Of a stretch of 64,000 bases of DNA, positions 40,647-49,760 are shown piece by piece (positions within the stretch are counted from its first letter, which is position 1; each line of letters opens with the position of its first letter). The stretch covers positions 62,001 to 126,000 of the forward strand of contig NZ_BAABHB010000004.1 of the NCBI RefSeq assembly GCF_039541875.1, in the 5' to 3' direction. The translations under genes and the position numbers were made by a program. This stretch comes from Nibrella viscosa (GTDB lineage: Bacteria > Bacteroidota > Bacteroidia > Cytophagales > Spirosomataceae). The notes under the pieces were generated by a model. The model saw only the letters and a program-made list of their open reading frames with translations. It did no database searches and was not told where the DNA came from.

Positions 40647-41525
40647 CTATTGCCGGCACTGGTACACGTAAGTATGCTGGGTTTTGCGGCTGGTCGGATT
40701 GGTTTGGCTGTTGAGGTACGACAGCGTCGTTTGCTCCTGAACCGTCAGCTTTTTAAACTCATCGCGCGTCGAGGTGAACGTTGCTACCTCCCGGCGGGTT
40801 CGGGCGTTGCCGGTGCCTACCGAATACGTGGTGTAGCCTGTGACGGTGCCGGTATTCCAGAAGCGACCCGGTAGCGTTTCTACTCCCTGACTCAGGGCAA
40901 CAATGGTTAGCAGAACCGGCTGGGAAACACTGGCGTAGGGGGAAGGCTGTGTATCCAGCGTGTACTCCGTTTCGGTGGTTAGTACCGACCCGTTCCGCTG
41001 TCTCGCCTGAGTCCGTTCGAGGGTAATGTTGCCGGTTTCATCGTAGGTCATTGTAAATATTCGCTCAATGGTGGTTGCGCCAATTGGTACAACCTGCGGG
41101 TTTTCGACCACGCGGCTAATCTTACCGGAGGGCAGGTACTCCAGGTTATATACAGTCTGCAACTGATTATTGCGGGAGAATGTAGCCCGGTAAGGCTTAT
41201 CGGTCTCCTGCGTTAGCGCGTAGTCAAACGCAATGGTCAGTTGGTTCTGCGTATCTGTGGCGCGGGAAACCCGGTTGCTGTTGTACTCCAGCCGATAGCC
41301 GGCCTGCCGGTCGGTGTTCCGTTCATACAGAGACGTTAGCTGGCCCCCTGCGTAGGTAAAGCTCCGTTCTACCTGAGTAGACAGGCGACCGCTCTGGTCG
41401 ATCTGTTCGGTGGTGCCTACCAATGAACAGACAGGCGGAGTGGCTACCTGAGCCGGACCACAGGCAAAAAAGCTCAGCAGGAAAAAGGACGATAGAAACA
41501 GTAGGACAAGACGCTCTTTTCTCAT
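40647..41525 (-). CDS. Lipoprotein of unknown function
   Basis: The start at 41525 is chosen because it begins MRKERLVLLFLSSFF and gives a proper lipoprotein signal peptide with lipobox LSFFAC (cysteine near residue 21). An upstream ATG at 41576 would place 17 extra residues before the signal. The mature 270 residues are beta-rich with repeated strand pairs such as YRLEYNSNRVSR and FTMTYDETGNITLERTQ, similar to DUF4595-like or YD-like surface proteins. Function is unknown. Candidate -7 TAGATTTG is at 41546-41553. Confidence 0.7.
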   Translation of the reverse strand: MRKERLVLLFLSSFFLLSFFACGPAQVATPPVCSLVGTTEQIDQSGRLSTQVERSFTYAGGQLTSLYERNTDRQAGYRLEYNSNRVSRATDTQNQLTIAFDYALTQETDKPYRATFSRNNQLQTVYNLEYLPSGKISRVVENPQVVPIGATTIERIFTMTYDETGNITLERTQARQRNGSVLTTETEYTLDTQPSPYASVSQPVLLTIVALSQGVETLPGRFWNTGTVTGYTTYSVGTGNARTRREVATFTSTRDEFKKLTVQEQTTLSYLNSQTNPTSRKTQHTYVYQCRQ

Positions 41526-41545
41526 TATTCCGGTAAATGGCGCTA

Positions 41546-41577
41546 CAAATCTATTGCGTTTGTATAGGCAGACCAAC
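41546..41577 (-). promoter_or_regulatory. Candidate promoter of the lipoprotein gene
   Basis: On the minus strand TAGATTTG (41546-41553) matches the -7 consensus and GTTG (41574-41577) is a one-mismatch -33 with 20 bases between. The position supports the later start at 41525. Confidence 0.45.
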
Positions 41578-41647
41578 GAAACAACGTTAATTTGTGTAGT
41601 TTATCATGACACGTCTACCGAGCTATCCATAGCGCTATTGAACCCCT

Positions 41648-43237
41648 ATGACCGCCGAAAGTCAGCAACAACTCTTGATAGAACGCATCCGGGCCATCAA
41701 TCATCCTGAAGCTATCCGGCGGTACTTCGGGCTGTTGAAAGAGCTAATCGACATCATAAACCTGCCCAACGGCGACCCGCGACTGGCGTTTGTGATCCGG
41801 AGAGATAAACAGGCTATTTCGGCTGCCATCAATTTTTTTCTGGCCCTGCGGCTGGTGCGCCCCCGCCAGGGTGAGGTGGAGTACTGGTTTACGGTCAAGA
41901 AAGACTGCCGCGACCGTCTGTCGTTTCTGGATGAAGTTGAAGTGGTACCCTTGACGGAGAAATCGGATTATGTGTCGGTCGTTATCGGGCAATCAAACGT
42001 CCATCTGCTCAATCAGCCGGTGCTGCGGAAATGCTGGGAAGACTGCTTGCTCGAACTGGTTGAGACCTCCAAACGGGGGCCGCATACCTTTCGCCACAAT
42101 CCCAGCGTGTACACGGCCGCCGAAGATGAAGCCCTGCTTGGTGAACTGATCCGGCTGGCCGTTGACCCAACGCTGAGCAATGGTCAACGGCATCTGGTAG
42201 AAGAGCCGGAAGCTGCTTATCAGGAACAGCCAAAGCCGGTTCATCCAGATATTCCACTAAATATAATCTTCTACGGCCCGCCCGGCACCGGCAAAACCTA
42301 TCAGGTTCAGAAACTCGCCGGGCAGTTCGAGACGGACTTCGTTACCTTTCATCAGTCGTACGGCTACGAAGAGTTTGTGGAAGGTATCCGGCCCGAAACC
42401 CGCAGCGGCCAGATTACCTACAAGGTCGCCAAAGGCATTTTCTCTAAAGCCTGTGTGGCGGCCGTGCAGAAGGCCGGGTACGCCACCCTGGCCGACTGCC
42501 TGAACGACACTCCCGACCAGCGTCGGCAGCAGCTCCGGCAGGCTCCACCGCATCTGCTGGTGATCGACGAGATCAACCGCGCCAACATCTCTAAAGTCTT
42601 CGGCGAACTGATTACACTGATCGAACCCAACAAGCGGCTGGGCGAAGCCAATGAACTATGGGTCACGCTGCCCTACTCGCAGGAGCGGTTTGGCGTACCG
42701 GCCAATCTGTACATCGTCGGCACGATGAATACCGCCGACCGGTCCATTGCCCTGCTGGACATTGCGCTGCGTCGCCGGTTCAGTTTTCGGGAGATGCTGC
42801 CGGAGCCGGGTATATTGCCGGTAGTCGATGACATTGACCTGGCGGCCCTGCTGCGCACTCTCAACGAACGCATTGAATACCTCTACGACCGCGACCACCA
42901 GATTGGTCATGCCTACCTGATGCCGGTCACCTCGCTGCCGGAGCTGTGCGCCGTGTTCCGCGACAAGATCATTCCGCTGCTGCAGGAGTACTTCTACAAC
43001 GACTGGCGGAAAATCCAACTGGTGCTGGGCGACAACAAAGCCTGGGGTAAACTACCCGAACACAAACTCATCCGGGTAAAAAAGCAGTATTCCGCGTCTT
43101 TAGCTAAAGAACTCTTCGGCGAGGAGCCCGACGAGTACGCCGAAGTCGTTACCTTTGACATCAACCCGCATCTGCTTCAGCAGGAATATGATATGATTCC
43201 GAAAGAAGCGTTTGTGCATATTTATCAGAAGCCCTGA
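41648..43237 (+). CDS. mcrB: McrB-like AAA+ GTPase
   Basis: Protein of 529 residues. The N-terminal 190 residues are a predicted recognition domain with no known motif. The AAA+ core begins with Walker A GPPGTGKT at 210-217, then Walker B VIDEIN near 305-310, and the McrB signature MNTADRS (360-366) followed by the arginine-finger region RRRF. By family this GTPase drives McrC-mediated cutting of modified DNA. McrC is encoded 5.1 kb downstream, not next to it. No promoter is confidently seen. Confidence 0.85.
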   Translation: MTAESQQQLLIERIRAINHPEAIRRYFGLLKELIDIINLPNGDPRLAFVIRRDKQAISAAINFFLALRLVRPRQGEVEYWFTVKKDCRDRLSFLDEVEVVPLTEKSDYVSVVIGQSNVHLLNQPVLRKCWEDCLLELVETSKRGPHTFRHNPSVYTAAEDEALLGELIRLAVDPTLSNGQRHLVEEPEAAYQEQPKPVHPDIPLNIIFYGPPGTGKTYQVQKLAGQFETDFVTFHQSYGYEEFVEGIRPETRSGQITYKVAKGIFSKACVAAVQKAGYATLADCLNDTPDQRRQQLRQAPPHLLVIDEINRANISKVFGELITLIEPNKRLGEANELWVTLPYSQERFGVPANLYIVGTMNTADRSIALLDIALRRRFSFREMLPEPGILPVVDDIDLAALLRTLNERIEYLYDRDHQIGHAYLMPVTSLPELCAVFRDKIIPLLQEYFYNDWRKIQLVLGDNKAWGKLPEHKLIRVKKQYSASLAKELFGEEPDEYAEVVTFDINPHLLQQEYDMIPKEAFVHIYQKP

Positions 43238-43245
43238 CTGTACAC

Positions 43246-43318
43246 CGGAATTGCATTCCGTTTTGGGTTGATTAAGCCGACAGACAGATAAATGAAAAGA
43301 ACGGAATTGCATTCCGTT
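43246..43318. repeat. Two CGGAATTGCATTCCGTT copies downstream of the McrB gene
   Basis: Identical 17-base copies lie at 43246-43262 and 43302-43318, and each has a short internal palindrome. The inner and outer flanks TGTACA/TGTACA also form an inverted pair. The block fills the gap between mcrB and the alcohol dehydrogenase gene. Confidence 0.6.
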
Positions 43319-43326
43319 GTACACAC

Positions 43327-44358
43327 ATGAAAGCCTTAGTCCTAACCGAATACAAGCATTTTGAGGTACAGGATGTACCCAAACCCACCATCTACCCCGA
43401 TGAAGTGCTGGTCCGCGTAAAAGCCGTTGGTATCTGCGGCAGCGATGTGCATGGCATGGACGGCAGCAGCGGCCGCCGGATTCCCCCTCTGGTTATGGGC
43501 CACGAAGCCTCCGGGATCATTGCCGAAGTGGGCGAAGACGTTACCGACTGGCACGTGGGCGACCGCGTTACTTTTGATTCGACCGTGTATTCGCTGGACG
43601 ACTGGTACAGCCGCCGGGGCATGTACAACCTCAGCGATGGCCGGGAAGTGCTGGGTGTATCCACCCCGGAGTTCAAGCGCCAGGGTGCCTTTGCTGAGTA
43701 TGTGGCGGTGCCGCAGCACATTCTGTACCGCGTCCCGGATAACGTGAGCTTCACCCAGGCCGCCCTGGTGGAGCCGGTAGCGGTGGCGCTGCACGCGCTG
43801 AGCCTGACGCCGATGCAGGTCAACGATTCGGCGGTGGTCGTAGGCGCGGGTATGATCGGCTTGTTTGTGATTCAGGCGCTGAAGATTGCCGGCTGCGGCA
43901 AAATCATCGCCCTTGACCTGGATAATGACCGGTTGGCGCTGGCCCAAAAACTCGGGGCCGATGTGGTGATGAACCCCAACGAAACCGATGTAGCCGCCGA
44001 GGTGAAAGCCCTCACCAGCGGCCGAGGTGCCGACGTGGCCTTTGAGGTAGTCGGTATTGGATCTACGGTCAATATGGCAATCGACTGTGTGCGCAAGGGC
44101 GCTACCATCACGCTGGTGGGCAATCTTACACCCAGGGCTGAGGTTCCGCTCCAGGCCATTGTTACGCGGCAGTTGCGGCTGCAGGGCTCCTGCGCCATCA
44201 ACGGCGAGTACGAGGCCGCACTCAGCCTGATCTCGTCCGGCAAGATCGATGTGGAAGCCATCCTGAGCGCCGAAGTGCCGCTGGACGAAGGCGCGAGCTG
44301 GTTTCAGCGCCTGTACGATAAAGAAAAGGGCCTGATTAAAGTGGTGCTTACGCCGTAA
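43327..44358 (+). CDS. Zinc-binding-type alcohol dehydrogenase (sorbitol/threonine dehydrogenase-like)
   Basis: Medium-chain dehydrogenase of 343 residues with C37 in GICGSD and H59-E60 in GHEAS, the catalytic zinc set. Nucleotide binding is by GAGMIGLFVIQALKIAG. The structural zinc loop (about 90-115) has no cysteines (VTFDSTVYSLDDWYSRRGMYNLSD), so only one metal is expected. The substrate is probably a polyol. It lies between the mcrB and mcrC genes but is unlikely to act with them. Confidence 0.88.
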   Translation: MKALVLTEYKHFEVQDVPKPTIYPDEVLVRVKAVGICGSDVHGMDGSSGRRIPPLVMGHEASGIIAEVGEDVTDWHVGDRVTFDSTVYSLDDWYSRRGMYNLSDGREVLGVSTPEFKRQGAFAEYVAVPQHILYRVPDNVSFTQAALVEPVAVALHALSLTPMQVNDSAVVVGAGMIGLFVIQALKIAGCGKIIALDLDNDRLALAQKLGADVVMNPNETDVAAEVKALTSGRGADVAFEVVGIGSTVNMAIDCVRKGATITLVGNLTPRAEVPLQAIVTRQLRLQGSCAINGEYEAALSLISSGKIDVEAILSAEVPLDEGASWFQRLYDKEKGLIKVVLTP

Positions 44359-44362
44359 GCAT

Positions 44363-44752
44363 TTAACCAGCTTTAGAACCGTCGTAAATAATTATCCGCT
44401 CGGCGGGTGTACCCAGCTTACGCATAATTTCCATACGCTCAGCATTCGTCAATTTGCTTTGGTCAACCTGAGTACCGTCGCAGCGGTATATCAGACACCC
44501 AATGCAGGACATATAGCTCATGTAAATGTTAAAGTAGTCCTGATTGTTGAGAGTAATCATCGTTATGGTAGTGATGGCGGCCTCTTTCCCCTGCTTTATA
44601 TCGCTGATGCGTTGCCGGAGCCACGGCAGGTTGTTCGCCGGATCTTTCACCCCGCACGCTCGCACGTTCTTCGACGCGGCTATGGTTTTATCTTGCCGGC
44701 AGGCCCCGGTTAGCAAGCCTAAACAGATCAGAAGTAGTGCTACGGGTCGCAT
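44363..44752 (-). CDS. Small lipoprotein with three-plus cysteines
   Basis: Protein of 129 residues with lipobox LLTGAC near residue 17. The mature part has cysteines in VRACGVKDPANN and in MSCIGCLIYRCDG, which may pair or bind a metal. The sequence ends EIMRKLGTPAERIIIYDGSK. Small lipoproteins of this kind are frequent in Bacteroidota and unassigned. It ends four bases from the alcohol dehydrogenase stop on the opposite strand. Confidence 0.6.
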   Translation of the reverse strand: MRPVALLLICLGLLTGACRQDKTIAASKNVRACGVKDPANNLPWLRQRISDIKQGKEAAITTITMITLNNQDYFNIYMSYMSCIGCLIYRCDGTQVDQSKLTNAERMEIMRKLGTPAERIIIYDGSKAG

Positions 44753-44874
44753 AAAGGAGTTTGGGAAAGCGATTCTGATGCCAAGACCCGGCGGATGGGC
44801 CGGCGGTTGGAATGCCCGCTAAAAAACAGTGGCGTAGGGGTTGGTAGTTACTCATAAAAACCCACGTCACTATC

Positions 44875-45972
44875 ATGAAAGTCATTTTGTGCCTGCTGAT
44901 AACCGGCTATTTACCCATGGCTGCCGTACAGGCGCAGCCGGACTCAGCGGCCCGCAGTGAACAGATCAGCGCCCGGCTGCACTACGGGTTCATCATTCCG
45001 CATTCGGAGAGTGTCCGGGCGGTATCCAACACCAATCCGGCGGGCGTTGAACTGACCTACAGCCGGATGGCGCTAAGCCGCCGGGCCTGGGAAAACTGCA
45101 ACTGCTTTGCCCGCATCGGGGCCTATCTCAACTATACCTCCTTCGCCAATCCGTCGATATTGGGGGAGACGTTCGGCGCGGGGGCTTATTTCGAGCCGCT
45201 GCTGTCGTACCGGAGACGGACTACGTTTTCGCTACGGGCAACAGCGGGGCTCGCCTACCTGACCCGCGTGTACGATGAGCAAACCAATCCACAGAATATG
45301 TTCTTCAGCATGCCCCTGAGTGGGCTGCTGGCGCTAAGTCTGAATGGCTACTATCAATTAGCCGGCCAACTCCAACTGGTCACATCCATCAATTACAACC
45401 ATATCTCCAACGGCGGCACCCGGCAACCTAACAAAGGCATGAACTTCCCGACGGCCTCCGTTGGTCTGGCCTACCAGCCGCGCCCGGTCGCGATTCCCGA
45501 TACGCGGCAATGGAGGGCGGCCCCGCTGACCAACCGCTGGATAGCGCGGGCCATGCTGTTCGGCACCATCAAAGTGCTGGAAGCAACCGACCGATACCCG
45601 GAGACGCCCCGTACCCAGTGGGGCACTACGCTGACAACCGGGTATCGGGTCAGCCGGCTCCATGCCTTCTCCGGGGGTGTTGAATACATCAATGACAACG
45701 CCGTTCGGGAGTATATCCGGCGCGAAAACCAGCCCGATAACTTCCGGCAACTGGCCCTGCTGGCCGGGTATGAGCTATGGCCGGGGCGGTACACCTTCAG
45801 CATCCATATGGCCTATAACGCGCTGCGGCCGGGCCCCAACTACGCCGATAAAATCTACCAGCGGTATCAACTGCTGTACCGGGCACCAGCGGGCCTGACG
45901 GCCGGTATCGGCCTTAAAGCCGACCGGCAGGTAGCCGATGGGTTCGATGTGCGGCTGGGATATGGGTTTTGA
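44875..45972 (+). CDS. PagL-like lipid A deacylase (acyloxyacyl hydrolase)
   Basis: Protein of 365 residues with a signal peptide (about 1-20). Alternating aromatic strands predict an outer-membrane beta-barrel. HISNGGTRQPNKG with H176 and S178 matches the catalytic His-x-Ser of PagL, which removes an acyl chain from lipid A. The downstream part (residues about 200-365) is a further barrel-like domain longer than PagL itself. It probably remodels the outer membrane surface. It is alone on its strand here. Confidence 0.75.
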   Translation: MKVILCLLITGYLPMAAVQAQPDSAARSEQISARLHYGFIIPHSESVRAVSNTNPAGVELTYSRMALSRRAWENCNCFARIGAYLNYTSFANPSILGETFGAGAYFEPLLSYRRRTTFSLRATAGLAYLTRVYDEQTNPQNMFFSMPLSGLLALSLNGYYQLAGQLQLVTSINYNHISNGGTRQPNKGMNFPTASVGLAYQPRPVAIPDTRQWRAAPLTNRWIARAMLFGTIKVLEATDRYPETPRTQWGTTLTTGYRVSRLHAFSGGVEYINDNAVREYIRRENQPDNFRQLALLAGYELWPGRYTFSIHMAYNALRPGPNYADKIYQRYQLLYRAPAGLTAGIGLKADRQVADGFDVRLGYGF

Positions 45973-46047
45973 GCGAACTGCCTATCGTTGGATCATAAGT
46001 AGCGACCATGGGCAGATGTCTTTCTGATATAAACCTTCTCGTATTCC

Positions 46048-47112
46048 ATGAACATTGCCCTTGTCGGCCCCGGCAAAGTAGCCCACCTGCATGCCAAAGC
46101 CACCCTTCAGATCCCCAATGCCAAACTGGTGGCGATTTACGGCCGCACTCCGGAAAAAACCGAAGCCTTTGCGCAGGAATACAACATCAGGGCCTATACC
46201 GACGTAGCCGAGATGGTCACGCAGGAGCAGGTCGATATCACCATCATCTGTACCCCCCACCCGGCCCATCGCGAACCGACCGTTGCCGCGCTGGAGGCCG
46301 GCTCACATGTGCTGGTGGAAAAACCCCTGGCCGCTACGCTGGAAGATTGTGACGCTATGCTCGAAGCCGCGCAACGGGCAGGACGGGTGCTGAGCGTCGT
46401 GAGCCAGCGCCGGTTTTACACGCCCTGTCAGCGCATCCGCCAGGCTATTGACGAGGGAAAAATAGGAAAGCCGGTGCTGGGTACCGTGCATACACTGAGC
46501 TGGCGCGACGAGGCTTACTACCGCAGCGATCCCTGGCGCGGTTCGTGGCAGGGCGAAGGCGGTGGTGTTTTGGTGAACCAGGCTCCGCATCAGCTCGATT
46601 TGCTGCTCTGGTTCATGGGCGAAGCCGAAGAGGTGTATGGGATCTGGCGCAACCTGAATCACCCATACATTGAGGTCGACGATACGGCCGTGGCGGTGGT
46701 GAAGTTTAAAAACGGCGGCATTGGCAACATCGTCGTCAGTAATTCGCAGAAGCCGGGTATCTATGGCCGGGTACATGTACACGGCGAGAATGGCGCTTCG
46801 GTGGGGGTAAAGACCGATGGGGGCGCTATGTTTATTGCCGGTATGCTGCCCATTCTGGACCCGCCCGTCAATGACCTGTGGACGGTGCCGGGTGAAGAAA
46901 ACCTGCTGGATGGCTGGATTGAAGACGACTCGGCGGCTTTCAGGAACATCGATGCCTCTACGCATTATTTTGTGCAGCAGATCGCCGAATTCTGCGACGC
47001 CATCCGCGAAAACCGTCCGCCACTTGTTACCGGGCAGGATGGTCGCCGGGTAGTGGAGCTGTTCACGGCTATTTATGAATCAACACGAACAAACGCTGTA
47101 GTCAGGATGTGA
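46048..47112 (+). CDS. Gfo/Idh/MocA-family oxidoreductase
   Basis: Protein of 354 residues. It has GPGKVAHLHAK as the dinucleotide-binding start, HVLVEKPLAAT near 92-100 with the catalytic Lys, and GGVLVNQAPHQLDLLLWFMG in the C-terminal domain. The family reduces or oxidises sugars with NAD(P). The specific sugar is not identified. It is a single gene with the upstream PagL-like gene 75 bases away. Confidence 0.88.
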   Translation: MNIALVGPGKVAHLHAKATLQIPNAKLVAIYGRTPEKTEAFAQEYNIRAYTDVAEMVTQEQVDITIICTPHPAHREPTVAALEAGSHVLVEKPLAATLEDCDAMLEAAQRAGRVLSVVSQRRFYTPCQRIRQAIDEGKIGKPVLGTVHTLSWRDEAYYRSDPWRGSWQGEGGGVLVNQAPHQLDLLLWFMGEAEEVYGIWRNLNHPYIEVDDTAVAVVKFKNGGIGNIVVSNSQKPGIYGRVHVHGENGASVGVKTDGGAMFIAGMLPILDPPVNDLWTVPGEENLLDGWIEDDSAAFRNIDASTHYFVQQIAEFCDAIRENRPPLVTGQDGRRVVELFTAIYESTRTNAVVRM

Positions 47113-47178
47113 TGAATTTACCCTCCGGTATACTACATAACTTATTGCCGTCGTATGTAGTTGAGTATGTAATGCCTG

Positions 47179-47979
47179 ATGACTCAACGACATATGACAA
47201 CCAGGGTGTTTTTTTATCTGCTGTGCCTGCTGATCCTGGCCGGTAGCTGCCGGCGCGAAAGCATACCGGACCGTGCAGCCAAAACGGCCCGACCCGCTTC
47301 ATCTACCTCAACCTCCTTGTGGGATGAGAAGCGAAAGCAGGGGATTGACTTCACCGCGTTTGGCAGTACGCCGGCCTGGTCGCTGGACGTAGACTTCGCC
47401 AAGAACATCCGGCTTAAAGCGCAGGGTAATAATGTGCTGACCACCTCCCTGCCCGAACCGAAGCCCTATGGCAAAAATGGTGGGGTACTCCTCGATACAA
47501 AGACGGGTACGGGCCGGCTGAGGATAACCATTGAGCCCGCCGTCTGTAAAGACGAAAACGGCCGGGAGTACGCCTACTCGGTTGTGGTTGAAGCCAATAA
47601 AAAGCGGTACACCGGCTGCGGGGCCTTTCTGCGGGCAGAGAACCGGCTGAACGATACCTGGGTGCTGGAGTCCTTCAAAGGGCAGCGGCTGCGGCCGGAA
47701 CTATTTTCCGAACGCCAGTTGCCTTACCTGGCCATTAACGTAAAAGACAGCCGCCTGGAAGGATACGCCGGTTGCAATCATATACGGGGAAAAGTGCAGA
47801 CAGAAGCCGATCAGGTGCAGTTTGAGCCGGTGCCGGCTACGCGTAAGGCCTGTACGTCTACCTTTGAAAGCGATTTTTTAAATGCCCTGCGAAGTGCTAC
47901 CTTGTACCGTGTTGGTAAGAACCGGCTGACCCTGCTGTCGAACGGCCAATATGTAATGACCTTTCGCAAGAAAAATTGA
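47179..47979 (+). CDS. META-domain lipoprotein
   Basis: Protein of 266 residues with a lipobox LILAGSC. The first half is a COG3650-like domain (KNIRLKAQGNN..., ENGREYAYSVVVEANKKRYTGCGAF). The second half holds a META domain with WVLESFKGQRL, YLAINVKDSRLEGYAGCNHIRG and KACTSTFESDFLNAL. META proteins are secreted stress or heat-shock related; the mechanism is uncertain. Two starts (47179 and 47194) are possible; the first fits the signal sequence. Confidence 0.8.
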   Translation: MTQRHMTTRVFFYLLCLLILAGSCRRESIPDRAAKTARPASSTSTSLWDEKRKQGIDFTAFGSTPAWSLDVDFAKNIRLKAQGNNVLTTSLPEPKPYGKNGGVLLDTKTGTGRLRITIEPAVCKDENGREYAYSVVVEANKKRYTGCGAFLRAENRLNDTWVLESFKGQRLRPELFSERQLPYLAINVKDSRLEGYAGCNHIRGKVQTEADQVQFEPVPATRKACTSTFESDFLNALRSATLYRVGKNRLTLLSNGQYVMTFRKKN

Positions 47980-47982
47980 TCT

Positions 47983-48300
47983 ATGAAGTTTTTTGTGCCC
48001 GCCGTTAAAGACGAGACCGAAGCGGAAAAAGTATACGGAATACTCCGGAAAAAAGTAATTCAGCAGCATGGCTATCAGCCCGGCCCGGCTCGGCTGTACC
48101 AGCTTGTATACGAAGAAAACGGCCAGGAGTTTACCGACACCGTGGGTGAGCCAAGCCCGTTTGGCGGAGAGCGGGTAGTGGCTATCTTCCAGGCCGAAGA
48201 CAAATACCTGGTCTGCACCGCCAACAAAGGCGTGGTAAAAGGCCTGCCCATGATGGTGGGTGACTGGGCCGTGGTGCGAGTTGTTCCCTTTGAGGAGTAA
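47983..48300 (+). CDS. Small cytoplasmic protein of unknown function
   Basis: Protein of 105 residues, three bases after the META gene stop and 66 bases before the mcrC start. It has KFFVPAVKDETEAEKVYGILRK and a C-terminal beta part FGGERVVAIFQAEDKYLVCTANKGVVKGLPMMV. No family was recognised. The spacing suggests it shares a transcript with the META gene, and possibly with mcrC. Confidence 0.65.
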   Translation: MKFFVPAVKDETEAEKVYGILRKKVIQQHGYQPGPARLYQLVYEENGQEFTDTVGEPSPFGGERVVAIFQAEDKYLVCTANKGVVKGLPMMVGDWAVVRVVPFEE

Positions 48301-48366
48301 ACCATTGGCGCGCGACACACGCATCCGAAAGCCGGCTCGTCAATTGATTTCCTGCGTTACGCATTC

Positions 48367-49656
48367 ATGCCTTACTCAATCTATGAATTTAGTTTAATTC
48401 GTCGCGCCGGTGATTTTTCCGATAAACCCGACTCGTTGGCTGAGTTGTACCTGCCCGATTTAGCGTTCGACAGTCTGAAAACATTTATTGTCAGACAGGA
48501 AACCGATCGGGTGCTAAGCTATGGCTGGCAAAAAGGAAAAGAGATCATCCGCACCCGAAATTATGTGGGGCTGCTGGAAACGCAGGAGGGCGTGCAACTG
48601 GAGATTTTGCCGAAGGTACACTCCCTGGCCTCGCCGATCACAGGTAATGAACCCCGAAAAGCCTTGCTGACGATGCTGCGGCATTGGCAGGATAGCCCAT
48701 TCCGGCACCTGGCACCGGTGCGGTCGGGAGCCGAGCGACTGCCGTTGTGGGAGGTATTTATCCAGGCGTTTCTGGACGAAGTAACTGCCCTGCTGACCGG
48801 CGGTCTCCAGAAAGCGTATGTATCCGAAGAGGCAGATCAGCGGTACCTGCGCGGGAAGCTGCACCTGCCCGGCCAGCTGCGCCGGAACACGCTCCATACT
48901 GAACAGTTTGCCGTAATCTGCGACGAGTTTACCGCCGACCTGCCACCCAACCGGCTCCTCAAAACCGGTCTTTTGTACCTGCGTGACCGCGCCCGCAGCA
49001 CCCGCAACCAGAGCCGTATCCGGCAACTGCTGTTTGCGCTGGACGAGGTACCGCCTTCGGAGCGACTAAGTGCCGACTGGCAGGCTGCCCGGGTCGCCAA
49101 CCGTTTATTTGCCCGGTATGAGCCGGCCCTGCGGTGGGTACAGGCGCTGCTGCGTGGGCGGGCATTTGGCCTGTCGGCCGGATCGCATGAGCACCCATCT
49201 CTGTTGTTTCCGCTGGAGCGGGTATTTGAAGCGTATGTAGCAAGTGGATTCCGGAAATACGTCACCGACGCCGAGGTGCTGATCCAGGAGTCGTCGCAGT
49301 ATCTGATCAACGAGCATGACGGAGCGCAGAAGTTTAAGCTCCGGCCCGATATTGTGTTGTACCGGCAGGGTCCGGATGGTCCACAACCCATCGTGCTGGA
49401 CACCAAGTGGAAGGCCATTGACGGCACCGGCCAGACCGGCACCTACGGAATCGACCAGGCCGATCTCTACCAGCTTTATGCCTACGGCAAGAAGTACAAA
49501 GCCCCGGAGCTGGTCCTGATTTACCCCGCTAATGAAACCTTTAGGCTACCCCTCACTGTCTTCGGCTACGACCCCACGCTGCGGCTCCGTGTGGTGCCTT
49601 TCGACGTGCTGAACAGCCTCGACGCAGAAGTTCGTAAAATATTGACGTATGTATGA
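48367..49656 (+). CDS. mcrC: McrC-like 5-methylcytosine restriction system component
   Basis: Protein of 429 residues. The N-terminal part matches McrC (KGKEIIRTRNYVGLLETQEGVQLEILPKV). The nuclease region has D328 (LRPDIVLY) and D345-T346-K347 (IVLDTKWK), the PD-(D/E)xK active site that cleaves DNA. It is the partner of the McrB-like GTPase at 41648 and would act on modified DNA. It is 5.1 kb from that gene instead of directly after it. Confidence 0.85.
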   Translation: MPYSIYEFSLIRRAGDFSDKPDSLAELYLPDLAFDSLKTFIVRQETDRVLSYGWQKGKEIIRTRNYVGLLETQEGVQLEILPKVHSLASPITGNEPRKALLTMLRHWQDSPFRHLAPVRSGAERLPLWEVFIQAFLDEVTALLTGGLQKAYVSEEADQRYLRGKLHLPGQLRRNTLHTEQFAVICDEFTADLPPNRLLKTGLLYLRDRARSTRNQSRIRQLLFALDEVPPSERLSADWQAARVANRLFARYEPALRWVQALLRGRAFGLSAGSHEHPSLLFPLERVFEAYVASGFRKYVTDAEVLIQESSQYLINEHDGAQKFKLRPDIVLYRQGPDGPQPIVLDTKWKAIDGTGQTGTYGIDQADLYQLYAYGKKYKAPELVLIYPANETFRLPLTVFGYDPTLRLRVVPFDVLNSLDAEVRKILTYV

Positions 49657-49760
49657 TGCCGATAAACGCGGCTAAACGCTAACTTACGCCATTTGTCGGT
49701 GGAGGGGTAAATACCCATCGGCGGCAACCCACTAATCGTAATCCAACATACCCTGACCCA

